A DNA stretch of 64,000 bases, from positions 20,208,875 through 20,272,874 of the forward strand of contig OZ234495.1 of assembly GCA_965153455.1 (NCBI GenBank). Direction: 5' to 3'. The stretch comes from Sphagnum compactum. Taxonomy: Eukaryota > Bryophyta > Sphagnopsida > Sphagnales. Positions 24,171 to 36,900 of this stretch are shown piece by piece; position 1 is the first letter of the stretch, and every line of letters begins with the position of its first letter. The notes below the pieces were generated by a model that searched no databases, was not told where the DNA came from, and saw nothing but the letters and a program-made list of their open reading frames with translations. The translations under genes and the position numbers were made by a program.

Positions 24171-27100
24171 CTTGCCATGCTAAGGATTTTTTTGGGAGAT
24201 TATTGTTTTCATTCTTGGACGTGTTTTTGCTTCAAGATCGGTCTTGTTATACTAGAGTCTAGAAGATGGGTCTTGGGTCTTGTTGTAGAAGGTATTAGAA
24301 GAGGGTCTTGTTGCGTTCTTTTGAATTTCATGCTCTTTTTGTAAGAATGTGGTTGTGTTGATGGGATTCAAAAAGCTTCCAAATGATACGTCATACTAGG
24401 GAAAAAAAATGTCAAAATTTACATGTTTTATAAAATACTACAAGTGATAGGTGTCATGGGGACAAAAACTTTGACAAATCAAAACATGAAATACCTAAGC
24501 ATAAGCCTCCCCCCCCACAAAATCATAAGAATAATAAGGTTATAATATTGTAAGGTACAATAATATAGCAGGCATGAAATCAAAACGGAACAAGATGATT
24601 ATGAATGTTATCACATCATCGATTGAGCTTTGGTAGGTTGGATACAAATTTGTTGAGAATTTTAATATAATAAAAATAAGTAAGAAGTACATTTGAAGTT
24701 TGATTAGTTAATATGGTGTTCAAACATGTTTTTTCATTAGTATATTTGATGAAATAAATATATGTATTAAATTAAGATTTAAAATTATCGTATATTCAAA
24801 AGATATCATCAAATAAATATACTTGACACATACTTGAAACATAAGTTCACATTACAAAAAGTAGATCTCCGATGAACTTTTCACATTTTGAGAAAACTAT
24901 TGAAAACAATGTGAAAATTGAGAATTAATGCACATTAATGAAAAAATATATTATCTTTGATCCCTCAACTAAAAACATTCCATGCAAAACAATTTTAGAA
25001 ATGATTTTTGTTATTATTTCGATACATTTACTTTCATATAACCTTGACAAGCCAATCCAATTGTCTACTTGATCTTGTGTACACTTAAAAATATGTGATT
25101 TAAAAAAATGATTTATTATTATTCTAAATATTTGTGAACAAACTTTGCAAATGTAATAAATACAAATAATGTCTAAGGCTTTGAATGTGCATAATTGTGA
25201 ACCTATTACATTTGACCTCGGAAAACATGATATTGGGTTTGAAATAAGTTGAAACCCACTTCAACACATACCAAATCAATTTTAAGTTCTCATTAAAACT
25301 TAGATGTCTTCAAACTTCAAAGTGGTGATTGATGTGGCAAGTTAGATGTTAATCACATGATCAATTGTATCATGTCATGGTTCCCCACAACACAATGACT
25401 TTTTCTTTTTCATATTAATGTCATGATTCATGGTCAATTAGGGGGTTTGAACCTTGTTTCATGCCTACAATGTTGAATAGATGAGAAAACAAGCATTGAT
25501 GGTAAAACTTTTTGCTTCAATGGGTGCTAGATCTCATGGCTTTCCATAATGCTCAAGATCATTGTTGTCCCTTCAAACAACTTGTGAAAAGGCTTGAGTT
25601 AATATTCAAAGATTTGGAATTGTAAGAACATTTTTACATTGTCACGTAATTGGATTTGGTTGAATAATATTTTCTTGTGTCAAAAGGTGTTACATGTTGA
25701 TTGTTTGAATGTAAAAAACATTGACACTTGCTAGATTTGATCATTATCAACACTTTTGGAATTTGATTCTTCATATGTGACCCTTGTTTTCAATTTTGAA
25801 GGTGGTAGTGAGGTTTTTAAAAACATCTTTACAAAAATCAACCACAATGATTAACATTAATTCTAGCAATGAGATAAATTAAATCTAAATCATGCTTGAT
25901 AAATGAGTATTTATGAATCGAACTTGCTAAAACCACTCGGGTAATGATGAAATTGGAGTGATTAATGAGATTTTTCCAACTTTGACAAGTGCCATCAATT
26001 TTGTTTGGAAGGTTGTAATTTGTTGCTTGCACTTTGTGTTGTTATGTGCTAGTGACAATCAATTGATGAAAAATATGAATTGATTTTGTGAAAATTAAGT
26101 TCCATTCAAATGATAATATTGAATAACATTGCATACAACTTGAATTAAATTGAATTGAAATTTCTAAATTTAAATCAAACACATTGAATACATGGAATTG
26201 AATTCAAATTCAATTGAAGAGAAATAGGAATGCAAATCGGTATAGAAGACATTTAAAATCTTCTTATGACTATGATTTTAGAACAAAACTTTGAAAATAC
26301 ACAAGTATGAAAAGACACCTTTTCATTCTTTTTTACTTGATAATTGACTAAACATATTTAGTTTGGAGCCATTCAAATAATGACTTATTGAAAAGGATGA
26401 CTTATGGAATGGAAAGTTGTCTTATTTCAAGTAGTTCCAAGGAATCATCATCATTGAAATTTGTGAAATAATAGTTAGATTATGGCTTATTGATAATAAT
26501 ATTTCTTTTTAAGCTTGTTGGCAATTGATGGCTTTGGTTACTTTTGTGATCCACTTTAACTTTCTTTATTTATTTTCAAGTTCACCAATATTAGTGTAGG
26601 TTAGGGTTTCAACCTTTAGTGAACTTCTAGTACAACCATACACCCTTCACTAGACCACTCACATATCCATGTACACATTTTCATTTGTTTTTGTTAAATA
26701 AAAAGGTCACATACAATCAAATTAGATAATTTTATCACAATCATATTAGTCATAGTTTGTAACAAGTTGGTACAAAGTTTTTGTAATTTCACAAGATTGC
26801 AACCTATGGTTTCAATATTATAATTAAACAATGAAGAACATGAACAAAGGTTGAAATGGAGTTTCTATTTTTCGCATGGCTTCAAAAATACCCCAATTCA
26901 TATTATATGGACTTTGTAATAGCCTTAATGTGAACAATTGTTAGGCTTGATTGTCATTTGTATCATTAGAAAAAATTGGCCTAATATGAAACTTGAAGAT
27001 GTGAAAAAATATTTAACATATTCCCAATTGTTGAACTCCATATGGGTATCACAAATTCATCGATTGTGGGTCATTTTGATATGGATATAATGAAATTTGA

Positions 27101-27759
27101 AGTTCAAGCATGATAATAGTTGTTTAGATGTGATGGTTATGTGATATGTAAGCATAGTACACTTGTGACACTCATATGTTTATTTATAAAATGGTGGGGG
27201 GATCATGTTATGCACATTCGTAGCCTTTTTGTGTTGAAGTTATTATTATGGAAGGAACATTATTTGGAGTATATGTCATATTTTTTTGTTGACAAATGTT
27301 TTCACATCTAAACAATTATTTCATGAAAATTTAAAAGCACGGGGACCTTTGGCATTGGGACACTTTTAAGCAAATGGAATGGGAGTGTGCACCTTATTTG
27401 CTTCAACACACTTGAGGTAAGTAAGAGTGCTAATCATGACTCAAATTGAAATGTGACAAATGGATTGTCGTGTAGAAGTATGTTTTGATTTTGAAGCAAA
27501 TTTGTCATCTCTAACACATGGTCAAGTAATATTTGGTCGTGATGAGTTTCATGTGTTGTGGGTGTTTTTGTGTTCTAATTGTGACTTCAGTTATTATACT
27601 ACCTGTTTTGTAATTTTTAGTTTGTGTAATAAAACAATGGAGCACTCATGTCCACTATTGTTTTTACTTGAGAAATTAATTAAAAAAAAGAAGAAGTTAT
27701 CTTTGAGGGTTTCAATCACCAGAAGTTAGAAAAAAGGAAAAAAAAACACCATATTGTTA
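24171..27759. other. AT-rich intergenic desert
   Basis: About 3.6 kb of strongly AT-rich sequence with frequent stops in all frames. The small open frames at 25838, 27120 and 27460 lack family resemblance. It may be very old transposon DNA, but no reverse transcriptase, integrase or terminal repeat could be recognised. Confidence 0.6.
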
Positions 27760-27880
27760 TATTTAGTTCGTGTAAATAGCCAAAAAAATATAGAAAGATG
27801 ATTCAAAGTTTTGGGTTTATAGCCAAATATGGCTAAATCTTTCGAGGGATGATCAGCACTGGCCTAATCCAACTATAATG
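27760..27880 (+). repeat. Dispersed repeat family, copy B (plus, truncated)
   Basis: It shares AAATAGCCAAAAA, TATAGCCAAATATGGCTAAA and GATGATCAGCACTGG-type blocks with copy A in the same order, with the interior shortened. No poly-A tail follows. Confidence 0.5.
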
Positions 27881-28546
27881 TCGGCTTTGGACAAGCTTCT
27901 GAAATCCAGCTTTAAACCCTTTAACCCCACATCTGCACATGACAGTACTGCCTGCTTTGCTCTGCTTTGCAGGATAGAACAAACAGCCAGGCATTTTGTC
28001 CAGAGGGACAGAGAAGAAGGGGAACAAACATAAGTGTAAAATGAACTTTGTGTATGTATGTATGTAAGTGTTTAGAATACAAAATGAATGTCAGACCAGC
28101 AAAAGCAGCAGAGAAAACAAAGCCTGCTTGGTGATGGGGCGGTGGGCCGACTCTCTGGTTAAAAGGACTGGAGCTTGCTGCTACTACTACTACTACCACT
28201 ACTACTACTACCCACTTCCGGGTTTTGTTTTTGAGCTCAAATCTGTCTTACAGAAAACAAACAGCACAAGTAAGTAATGTGGCAGAACCCCTGTCTTCTT
28301 AATACAAGAAGCTCCCTGAGTAAAAATTCAGAGAATGATGTGTGAAAAAAAAAAGTCAGTCCAAATTCTTGTCAAAAGCTCTTTGCAATTTGCATGTCGT
28401 TTGCGTCTGCAGGCAAACATGTAAGTACTAGTTCACTAAGGCAACTTTTCAAAACAATTCAAGGCACCAATTTGAAGAATCTCCTTGATGACAAAATCTA
28501 GAGACAACAAGCCTATGATGCTATTACAACATTTAAGCGCGACGCC
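27881..28546. other. Intergenic, CTA microsatellite
   Basis: A CTA repeat occupies about 28180-28210. A 25-bp segment at about 28445-28470 (CTTTTCAAAACAATTCAAGG) is a third copy of the outer arm sequence of the fold-back element that follows. Confidence 0.5.
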
Positions 28547-28876
28547 CAAGAGAACTCTTCAAAACAATTCAGGGCTCTCATTCTTAAGAATCTGATTGGC
28601 CATATAGACTTTTTTTTTCCATCTCAAGGCACATATATATTTGTGTATATTTTCTACGATAATCCTATAACTGTATACAAACATGATTAAGAACATATCC
28701 ACAGAGAGATGCTTATCAACACTGTCTGTATAGAAACAAGGGTTATAATATTCGTGTAGAAAATATACACAGATATACAAGGTCTCTTTGGTACGCTTGG
28801 GTTGAGGAAAAAAAAAGTGTGACCAATGAGATTTGTTATAATCGGAGCCTTGAATTGTTTTGAGGAGTTCTCTTTT
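28547..28876. repeat. Fold-back element, arms of about 140 bp
   Basis: The left arm (28547 to about 28685) and the right arm (about 28738-28876) are imperfect reverse complements. Paired blocks include AGAGAACTC, CAAAACAATTCA, an A/T run of 8-10 and TGTGTATATTTTCTAC (28642-28657 against its complement near 28756-28771). The loop is about 50 bp. The transcript of either strand would form a long hairpin. It looks like a MITE or a MIR-like/hpRNA locus; flanking target-site duplications were not identified. Confidence 0.75.
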
Positions 28877-30279
28877 AGTAGACTTGCACTTAAATATTGT
28901 TGAATGTACACCATGCAAAAGACATGCAAATTGCAAGGAGCTTTTAAACACATCCCTCTTGATTTTAACTATAAGGAGAGTGCACAAACCCTAACACTTC
29001 TGTATACAGTTTCAACTTCCTCCTTTCACTAACAGACAAGGTTCTGGCACATCACTTGTGCTGTCTGTGTCAAAAGGGAAACAGTGATAACAGAAATCAT
29101 CAGTCAACCAAACGGGTTGCTGTGCAAAAAAGTGAAGAAACAAAGATTGAACCAAAGAAGTTCGAAACTTTTGGCAGTCAAAGATTGAACCCTGATTTGA
29201 AATTATCTCATTTTTATGATCACCCTGATTTGAAAAAGTACACACCCTTTTTTAATTTTATCCCTGAGAAAAGTGGGTAATTTGAACAAAAACTATTTTG
29301 AATCATTATTGATCATCATCATCAACAACGGAAAATTCAACAATACTTGAAAGCAAAATACTTGGACCATTTTTTGGTTTCAAGAAGTACCCTCTAAAAT
29401 CTCGTCTGCGGTTTTTCCTCTGTTCCCAGAAAAGAATGGGCTTAGGAGAATTTCACACTGTATCTACTATCTTCTGATGGGTTGCAGCTGAACTGTTGAA
29501 GCCAGTGTTGAAGCTGGAAGAACTCAGCAACTCCTCATGATACCAGGTCACACTAGTAGTTGTACAGCAGGTGTAGCTGCTGCTGCTGCTGTTGCTTGTT
29601 GCTGATGGGTGTTCTGGACAGTACCATGTGCTGCACCTGCAACAAGAGGTTTTCACAGAAAAGAGCTCTTTTGTTTTTGGCAGTGCACAGCGAGAGAGAG
29701 ACACAGAGAGAGAGAGAGAGATTGGGGATATCAGAACTCTCAACCAGGAAGCGTTTTTTGGGGTATTTCTATCAGACTGGGTGGACCCCCTGAAACACAC
29801 ACTACAAGCACATGGCCCTCTGGTCAAGACTTCTTTCAAGACTCCAAGTCTGATCTGCAGATCTTGACTGGAGATACAATGTAGATAAGCTCTCTGTCTG
29901 TCTGTCTGTCTGGTGATACAGTTGGCTTCCTATCTTCAATGGAGTTGAGAATGATCTTTTAAGGTTGAGCATTTCCAAGGAGCCCTGCTGGTGGTATCAA
30001 TGGTCCTCTCCAAGTAGGGAGTTTGCTGACCAAGTGACAGGGCTTTGTGTTGTAATAACAACCCATGGTGGAATACTCTTGGGAGGGTAGACAAGCAACA
30101 CATTACATCAACTTCTTACTCCTCCCTCAAACCCCACTTTCTTTTACCATACTTGTTGAGAACCATGCAATCACAGATGCACTGCTTGTTGAAATTGAAT
30201 CAATAATTATAAGTCTTTTGGCTCATTGAAAATTATCCAATCTGGATAATGCAAGACTGATCCAATGCATCATTGTGGC
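28877..30279. other. Intergenic, possible unassigned minus-strand exons
   Basis: It contains a GA microsatellite (about 29692-29722) and a CTGT run (about 29888-29912). Three minus-strand segments look weakly exon-like: a 35-residue frame ending near 29012 after a TTTTTTGCACAG acceptor at about 29122, a segment ending near 29453 after TTGTTGCAG at about 29640, and a short frame near 29960-30100. No conserved domain was recognised, so no gene is called. Confidence 0.3.
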
Positions 30280-30660
30280 ACCCACCAGATCTTAAAACTT
30301 TCGAAACAACATCTGCAAAATCTTTACCAAAAACAAAAACACCTGTCTCACACCATCTGAGCTTCAAGACAATCTCTCACTCTTCCATTTGCATGGCATT
30401 ACTATACCCACCTAATTGAAACTATCTAAATAACCTCAGCAAAATCTTCACAAAAATGTTGACAAAAAACAAAAAGACCGCCCATCTCAAAATTCTCAGC
30501 TTCAAGATGGTCTCTCGTTCTTTCAATTGCATGGAGTTACTACAACCACCAGATCTCAACAATCATAACATCAGCAAAATCTTGACAAGAATCTTGATGA
30601 AAAAACAAATGCCGCCCAGTTTCACACCCTCTCAGCTTTAAGACAGTCTCTCTCACTTGC
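30280..30660. repeat. Three degenerate tandem copies of about 130 bp
   Basis: Each copy has an ACCACCAGATCT-like start, ATCAGCAAAATCTTNACAA, a run of AAAACAAA, then CTCAGCTTCAAGA and GTCTCTC followed by a TTGCAT block. Copies begin near 30280, 30408 and 30545. They differ by many substitutions, so the array is old. Confidence 0.7.
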
Positions 30661-31182
30661 ATATTGTTCTTATGTAATTGGTAAACTAACTTTGGACAAG
30701 ATCTCAATAGTGTTTATAATCTCAACAACATGGGAATGTAGGCATTACAAACTACATGAAAAATCGATAACCCCAGCAATCAATTCCTGTTGGTCATCTA
30801 ACACCGAGTAGACTGTGGAAAATCTCTTGTGCTTGCTTGTAAGAGACTTAAAAAAAGGAAAAAAAAACGTAACAAGAGTTTTTTGGAATGGCAAAACCAA
30901 AAGGTGCTATCAAGAAAATTCCAAGGTTTTGGAGAAGGCACTCACTCACCATAGCTCCAAAACTGTATGGTGTGTCCCAAGTCACAATCTCATAACAGAC
31001 GAAACAGATTTCAAACCAGCTTGCTACAGACTTGCACATACTTGTAGAGCTCAAATTAGTGCCTATCAAAGAAGTCTTAATTCCACATTTTCTTGTACCT
31101 GTGATTGTATCAAAGGTGATAATAGCACCTCTATGACAGCTTTCCTCCTCGGATCACTTCTGTTGACAACTCATGAATACGG

Positions 31183-31224
<42 letters not shown>

Positions 31225-31939
31225 CAACAGAAATGTGTGACAACTATGTACCTCTTGGGTTGTATCATACATGTCAGAACTTCACATACCAGTGATGTCA
31301 CAGCAAAATCTACATTAGACTTGAAGCATGTTCTTCCCACAGAGTTGCAGAGAAGTAAGTAGACTTGAAGAAACATACTCTGCACCAGAGTTGCAGAGAA
31401 AACCCATTGAACAAAAAGAAGCAGATTCCAAGAGGGGAAGGAAAAAGCCAAATGAAGACAAAAGAATGGAGTGTGAGATGGTACAAACCCAAAGCCAAGG
31501 CCTCTGAGGCAGTTTTTTTTTGCTTGAGAGCTTGAATCATGTCCTTTGCAAAACAAAATCCACAATTGTTTTGTTGAGTTTCTCTTCTTCAAGAATTATC
31601 CTTGGAAGAAAAAAACAAAAACCTCTTCTTCCTTTTTTCTGTAAGGATCTTCTGGAGAAGGAGGAGCATGTCCCAAATCCCCCGCACTAAATCTCACGTG
31701 ATTGATTTTGCACGGCCTAAAGCGTCGAAGCTCAATCAGGAAAAAATATTCTGTTGCAACAACAGCAACAACAATTGCAACAGCAAAAAATTCTCTACTC
31801 AATCTGATTATGATGATCATCACGGACAGCAATACGAAAACCCTAGAAACGTTCGACCCGCCCACTCTCAGAGACTCTCCTCAGAGACGCTCCTTGAGGT
31901 TTGCTCCTCCTCCTCCTCCTCCTCATACAACACACAAGG
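30661..31939. other. Region upstream of the cyclin D pseudogene, CT and TCC microsatellites
   Basis: A CT array of about 18 units lies at about 31184-31220 and a TCC run at about 31905-31925. Minus-strand and plus-strand frames here are not protein-like. Confidence 0.5.
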
Positions 31940-33433
31940 ATGGCGCATTTTCTTGGCGCCATTGCTAACAACCTCTCCATCGCTAACCTCCGTTGTACCG
32001 AGGATGTGAATGAAGAAGAAGAAGAAGAAGAGAAGAAACGCGAGGTGGAGAAAGTGCGCGATTGTCGTCATCCTTCTGTTTTGTTTCTGGATTTTCCAAT
32101 GGAAGATGAGGAGACCATCTCTCTCCTAATGCGCAAGGAGGCGCACTGCATGACGGAAGTGGAGTACTCCGGGAGACACCGATCCCTGGGCTTGAATGCT
32201 GAAGCTCGCCAGAGCGCCATCCGCTGGATGCTCAAGGTACTTAGAGCTTTCCTTCGTTTTGCGCTTCTGGAATTTTGTTTTTTTGCGCTTCTATTGTTTT
32301 GTGCTTTGTCTCGCACACACAGAACATTCTCTTTCCGCCTGCTTTTGTCGTCCTTTGTCGAGCTTCATTCTGGTTCTTCTGCGATCGGATGATGATCTTC
32401 TGCCGCTGCCGAACCCCGGAGCGTCAGTCCCACGTTCATGCAACGATGTGCTGCTGCTCTCTCCAGCATTTTGTTCATGCCGATCCTGTGCAAGCAAGCT
32501 ACCCCGAGAGAGAGAGAGAGAGAGAAAAGTGTGCAAGAATGCGAGCTTCTGACGCAATTGTAGTTTGTCGCTGACAACAGGTTCAAGAGTATTACAATTT
32601 CGCGCCTTTGACGATCATTCTCTCTGTAAATTTCATGGATCGCTTCACGTCGCACCAACATCCTCCGGTATGATGATACTGATGATGATGATGATGATAC
32701 TCCTTCCTCATCGCTTGCTCAATCTTGTTAGTTTCTTTGTGCAGCAGCAAGTATCAAGCAGCAGCAGGTTTCTGACAGTTCTGATCATGAAGTCCTCCTC
32801 CAGTCGGGATTGTTGTGTCAGTGATGGCATGCATGCATCTTGCTGGATTGTTGTTGTTGTTGCACATTGGGAGTTTTTGCTGTTTTCTAAACCTCTGGGA
32901 GTTTTTGTTTTTGTTCTGCAGCAAGGCAATGCTTGAATGCTGCAGCTTCTGTCAGTCGCCTGTATATCGTTGGTGGCAAAATGGAGGAGACTGAAGTTCC
33001 TATCTTCCTCGACTTGCAGGTTTGATCTTGCACCCATTCTTGTTTTTTGTTTCATCGAGAGTTGTTTGTCCTCAGCAGCAGCAGCAGCTGCTGCAGATGA
33101 TTGAATGCAAACTGCTGCTGCTGTTGCTCATGGTTGGTGCTCAAGCTTGGATGGACAAAAAAGAGTAGAAAGTGTTTGAGATGTGTTGTTACTGGTGGCT
33201 TTGCTTCCAATGTGTGTTTCTTTTGGGCAGGTTGAGGACAAGGTTGAACACATTTTTGGAGCTCATATGATCCAAAGAATGGAGCTTCTTGTATTGTCCA
33301 CATTGGATTGGTGAATGAGCCCTGTGACACCATTTTCATACTTTGACTACTACTTCCATAAGCTCCAAATCAGTGGCTTTCAAGTGCAACCTCTTGTCAC
33401 AAGTCAGTGAGATCATATTGGCAACTGTTAAGG
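31940..33433 (+). pseudogene. Truncated cyclin D pseudogene
   Basis: Four exon equivalents align with the intact cyclin at 20944: 31940-32236, 32581-32667, 32922-33019 and 33231-33433. The first two are open with good splice sites; exon 1 carries the LxCxE motif (LRCTE, residues 17-21), an acidic stretch and RWMLKV. Exon 3 has a Trp-to-stop change (TGA at 32934-32936) and a one-base deletion near 32973-32977. Exon 4 has an Arg-to-stop change (TGA at 33312-33314) and further indels near its end. Exons 5 and 6 were not found downstream. A transcript could still encode about 132 residues with the RBR-binding motif and only part of the cyclin box. It probably arose by duplication of a cyclin D gene, because the introns are retained. 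Confidence 0.85.
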
Positions 33434-36400
33434 GTGCTTTTTTTTTTCATTTCCTTTCACAATATTTATTTCCAAGTGTTTTTTCCTTTTCTTTTTTGTG
33501 CAGTTTCCACAATGATCTCCCTTGTATTTGATGATCTCCTTTGTGTTTGATTTGTCATCATGCCTTACTGTTGTTATTGATGGTCCATCAGTTTGATGTC
33601 TTAGGCTTTTGCAATCACTGATGGTTGATAGACAAGAAAAAGTGCTGCAACAAGAGTGGTGATGAAAAAAAAAATTCCAGAAGGTGTTTTTGTCTTCACC
33701 AGACATTCGTGGGATGTGCCAAAGAAAAATGAAAGAGAGACACCACCCTAAAGCCTTCTCTGTCATCATCATTATTACTTTCCATTTCTTTCAAAATCTG
33801 CATATGGTTTAGCAATGCAGTACAAAAAGAAATCATTCTGTGTTGCAGCAATGCATGAAACTCTATGGCAGATTATTCTTTCCAATTGAAAGGGTACACA
33901 ATGGGACGTGATGATACTCACTAATGGCTCAGTTTACACATGCATGCACTGCCACAAATTTTTTGCATTGTGTGCTTGTGTATTGTGTGGAGCACCAGCT
34001 CTGAAAACGGTAGAATTTCTGGAAGTACAGCACAGAGGTGCCTTTGGACTGTTGAGGTAAGAAGTAGTGTGACTTGCAGTTGTGTTGCATGACTTTCTTC
34101 ACCGGTTCTTCACCTGTAATGTAAGGGTTGTGTTTTTATGAGTTCAGTTGCATGAATTTTGCCAGCTACTGGTTGTAGCTGGAAAATTCAGGCAAATTTC
34201 TTGATGTGTGCTGCTGCTGCTGATACTGCTACAGACTCTAACACTGCAGGTGTTTCTGGGCTGGAGCAGACTGAACAAGACCTAGAAGAAGATGGGGTTT
34301 TGTAACCTAGAAAAGGTGTGGCGTCTTCCTTCATCATCAAAGTGTTTTTGTATAAATGAAAGCTTCTTCAGTGCTTATGAAGTGGATTGCTTTTTGTGCT
34401 TTGCAACATGTGGAAAGTTGGACCAGAATGTTGTCAGCCAGATGCAATTTAATGTATCTTGTGTGTGCGTGTATGTGTTTGTCTCTGAAATCTAGGACAT
34501 CATCAGCATTGGGGAGATACATTTCACATGAGTGGAAGGTGATCTCTGCAGGGATTTCAACTACGAAGAGAATTGTGATCAGTGATGCAAACTCTGGAAG
34601 CAATACAAGACTAGCTGGAGGAGGTTGCACAAGACTTGTGTGATGGGGAGAAAGGATTACATGACTGATCACAATTCTTTCTGTTGCTTCCAGAAATAGT
34701 GACAGAACAAATTCACAATGCAGGTCTCGATATGATTTTTGGCCACAGAGATTTGAGGAGATCATATTTCTTTTTTACTGTCAGGAGCAGATGGACGTGG
34801 TGGGGGAGTCTGTCAGGCAGCTCATCACTGCCACTTATGATGAAGGCAAAGAAGCTGATACTTTTTTGAGTGATACTCACAAGAGTATGACCACAATGTC
34901 TTTGTTGTGTTTTCTCCCCAAATATGGTAAGATGCATTAAGTACGTTTCAATTCAATTAGTTTCAATAGATTTGCAAACCATAACTTATACATGATGCAA
35001 TAATAGAGATATTCATGAAGTGACCCCATTTTGGACCCTTCTTTCATCCCCCCACCCCTCCTTTAAACACTGTTATTTTCAAAGTAATGAAGTTTGATTA
35101 AACACGGGTATGAAATGTTGGAACACGATTAAGTTCAGGTTCGAGAAGATTTATAACTAAAACTCAGGATCAAATGCACTACATTTGAAAATGTAGAAGT
35201 TTCGATCATGTAGTAATCAAGTAGAAAATATACATAATCAAGTAGGTTGTTGACATAGGTGTTGTGCAAGATCTTTTGAGAGGTTGTTTGTCTTTACATG
35301 TTATTTGATTCATAGGCACTTTTGAACCTGTGACCACGTAGTGAAAGGACTAGGCATCAAACTCATAGTCTAGTTAATTACATTTTTTGTCTTGGTTTAA
35401 GTTTTTTTTTCACCAAAAAAAATAGGGATGAAACTATTTATTAAGGTTCAACTGAGGTTAAAATGTTCAGTGAACATTAAATTTTTCAATTAATTTGCAT
35501 TGGGTGCCACAATTAGCGCCAAACTCCTTTTAGCACTCATTAAAAAAAAATGCTAAAAAATGTTTGAACATTACATGTTAATTGAGCAATCTCATGTTAA
35601 GTTTTGCTGTTTTGTCAAGTATTTAATTTTTTTTTTTGAACAACAAAGAGGGGATGACCAAATCAACAAGGTATTGATGTGATTTCAAGAAAAAACTCTA
35701 ATATAAAGTGAGAGGTCATTTGAATATCATAACGTGGGCCAATAAAAAATAATCATTTCTTTTCACATTGTGTTCTTGGCATACTTATCAGCCCACATTA
35801 AGTTTCACACTGTTTAATAGTTAAATAACTATTTGAATGTGAAAAGAGCCAAAATTGAATTCCAAAACTCGTATTCAATGCTTTAACACTTGGCGCAAAT
35901 GTGGTTGCTGCATGCAAAAAAAACATGAAACTTATGCAAAGTCGATGATTCCGAACCTTCTAGACTAACAAGGCTCCCAAAGACATTTGCTCACAACTAA
36001 CTCCCTACAACACACCATCTACTACACCTTTTGTTTTTTTTGCTTTTCTTCTCCACCCAAAAACTTAGTTGCATGTTTCTCATGCGAGGTCGTCACCCAC
36101 ACTTTGTTGTGTATCTAACACCCCACCTCGACACTTGCACACAAGAACTTCTTCTACCCTGCTTTTTCTGTTTGTTTATGCTCTTTTGTTGGGGGGAGGG
36201 GGCGAGGGGAGGGGTTTCTTTGGGATGTTGTTGAGAACACACACTTTTGTTCCACCTATTATTATTCCAAACAAGGGAAGGGGGGCCCAAAGAAAGATTT
36301 GTTTGTCCCTTGTGTCATTCCTGAGTCTTCTTTTCCAAACATACAACAACAAAACCTGATGAATCTTTCTTTCTTTCTTCTCTTGTTGTTGTTGTTTTGT

Positions 36401-36900
36401 TGGGTAAAATTCTTCTTATTAAGTAACACCATACATACTCCCTTGGGATGCTCTATACTCAGACTTTTCTAAAGATTGATGCTCATTTTGGTTTTGCCAA
36501 CCCAATGAAAACTACAGTATGTCATGCCCCCCATCTCCCACATTGCGAAAGAAAAAGAAAAAGAATGGGTAAAAGAAAAAAAAGGGCACAAAACAAAGCA
36601 TAAAAAAGATGAAGCACAAGAAGCAGTGATTGATTCATCTGGGGAAATTTTTTGTGACAAAAAAAATTTGGAAATTATTTTTTCCTAGCATGTAAATTGG
36701 ACTAAAATTTCTAATTATGGAAAAAAAAATTGCCAAAATTTTTATATGAAAAATTTGAAATTTAAAATTTAAAAAAAAAAAAAAAAAACCCATCAAGAAG
36801 GGGGGAAAACATGGAAAAGAAGAAGAGAAAAAAAGAGGCTGTAAAATGTGTTCTGACTCTATATTACTATTTAGTTGCCACTTGGAGTTGGAGAGATATT
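33434..36900. other. Intergenic region without a recognised gene
   Basis: From 33434 to about 34920 the sequence could be the degraded tail of the cyclin pseudogene, but exons 5 and 6 were not recognised. A short hairpin pairs AGAATTGTGATCAGT near 34569 with its complement near 34663. The rest is AT-rich, with G runs near 36190-36215 and 36275-36290. No open frame resembles a known family. Confidence 0.5.

Noticed and set aside
28559-28987. 142-codon minus-strand frame
   Set aside because: It runs through both arms of the fold-back element; no protein family is recognised.
31602-32009. Plus-strand frame of 135 codons over the pseudogene leader
   Set aside because: Low-complexity Asn/Ser runs; overlaps the cyclin-like exon in another frame.
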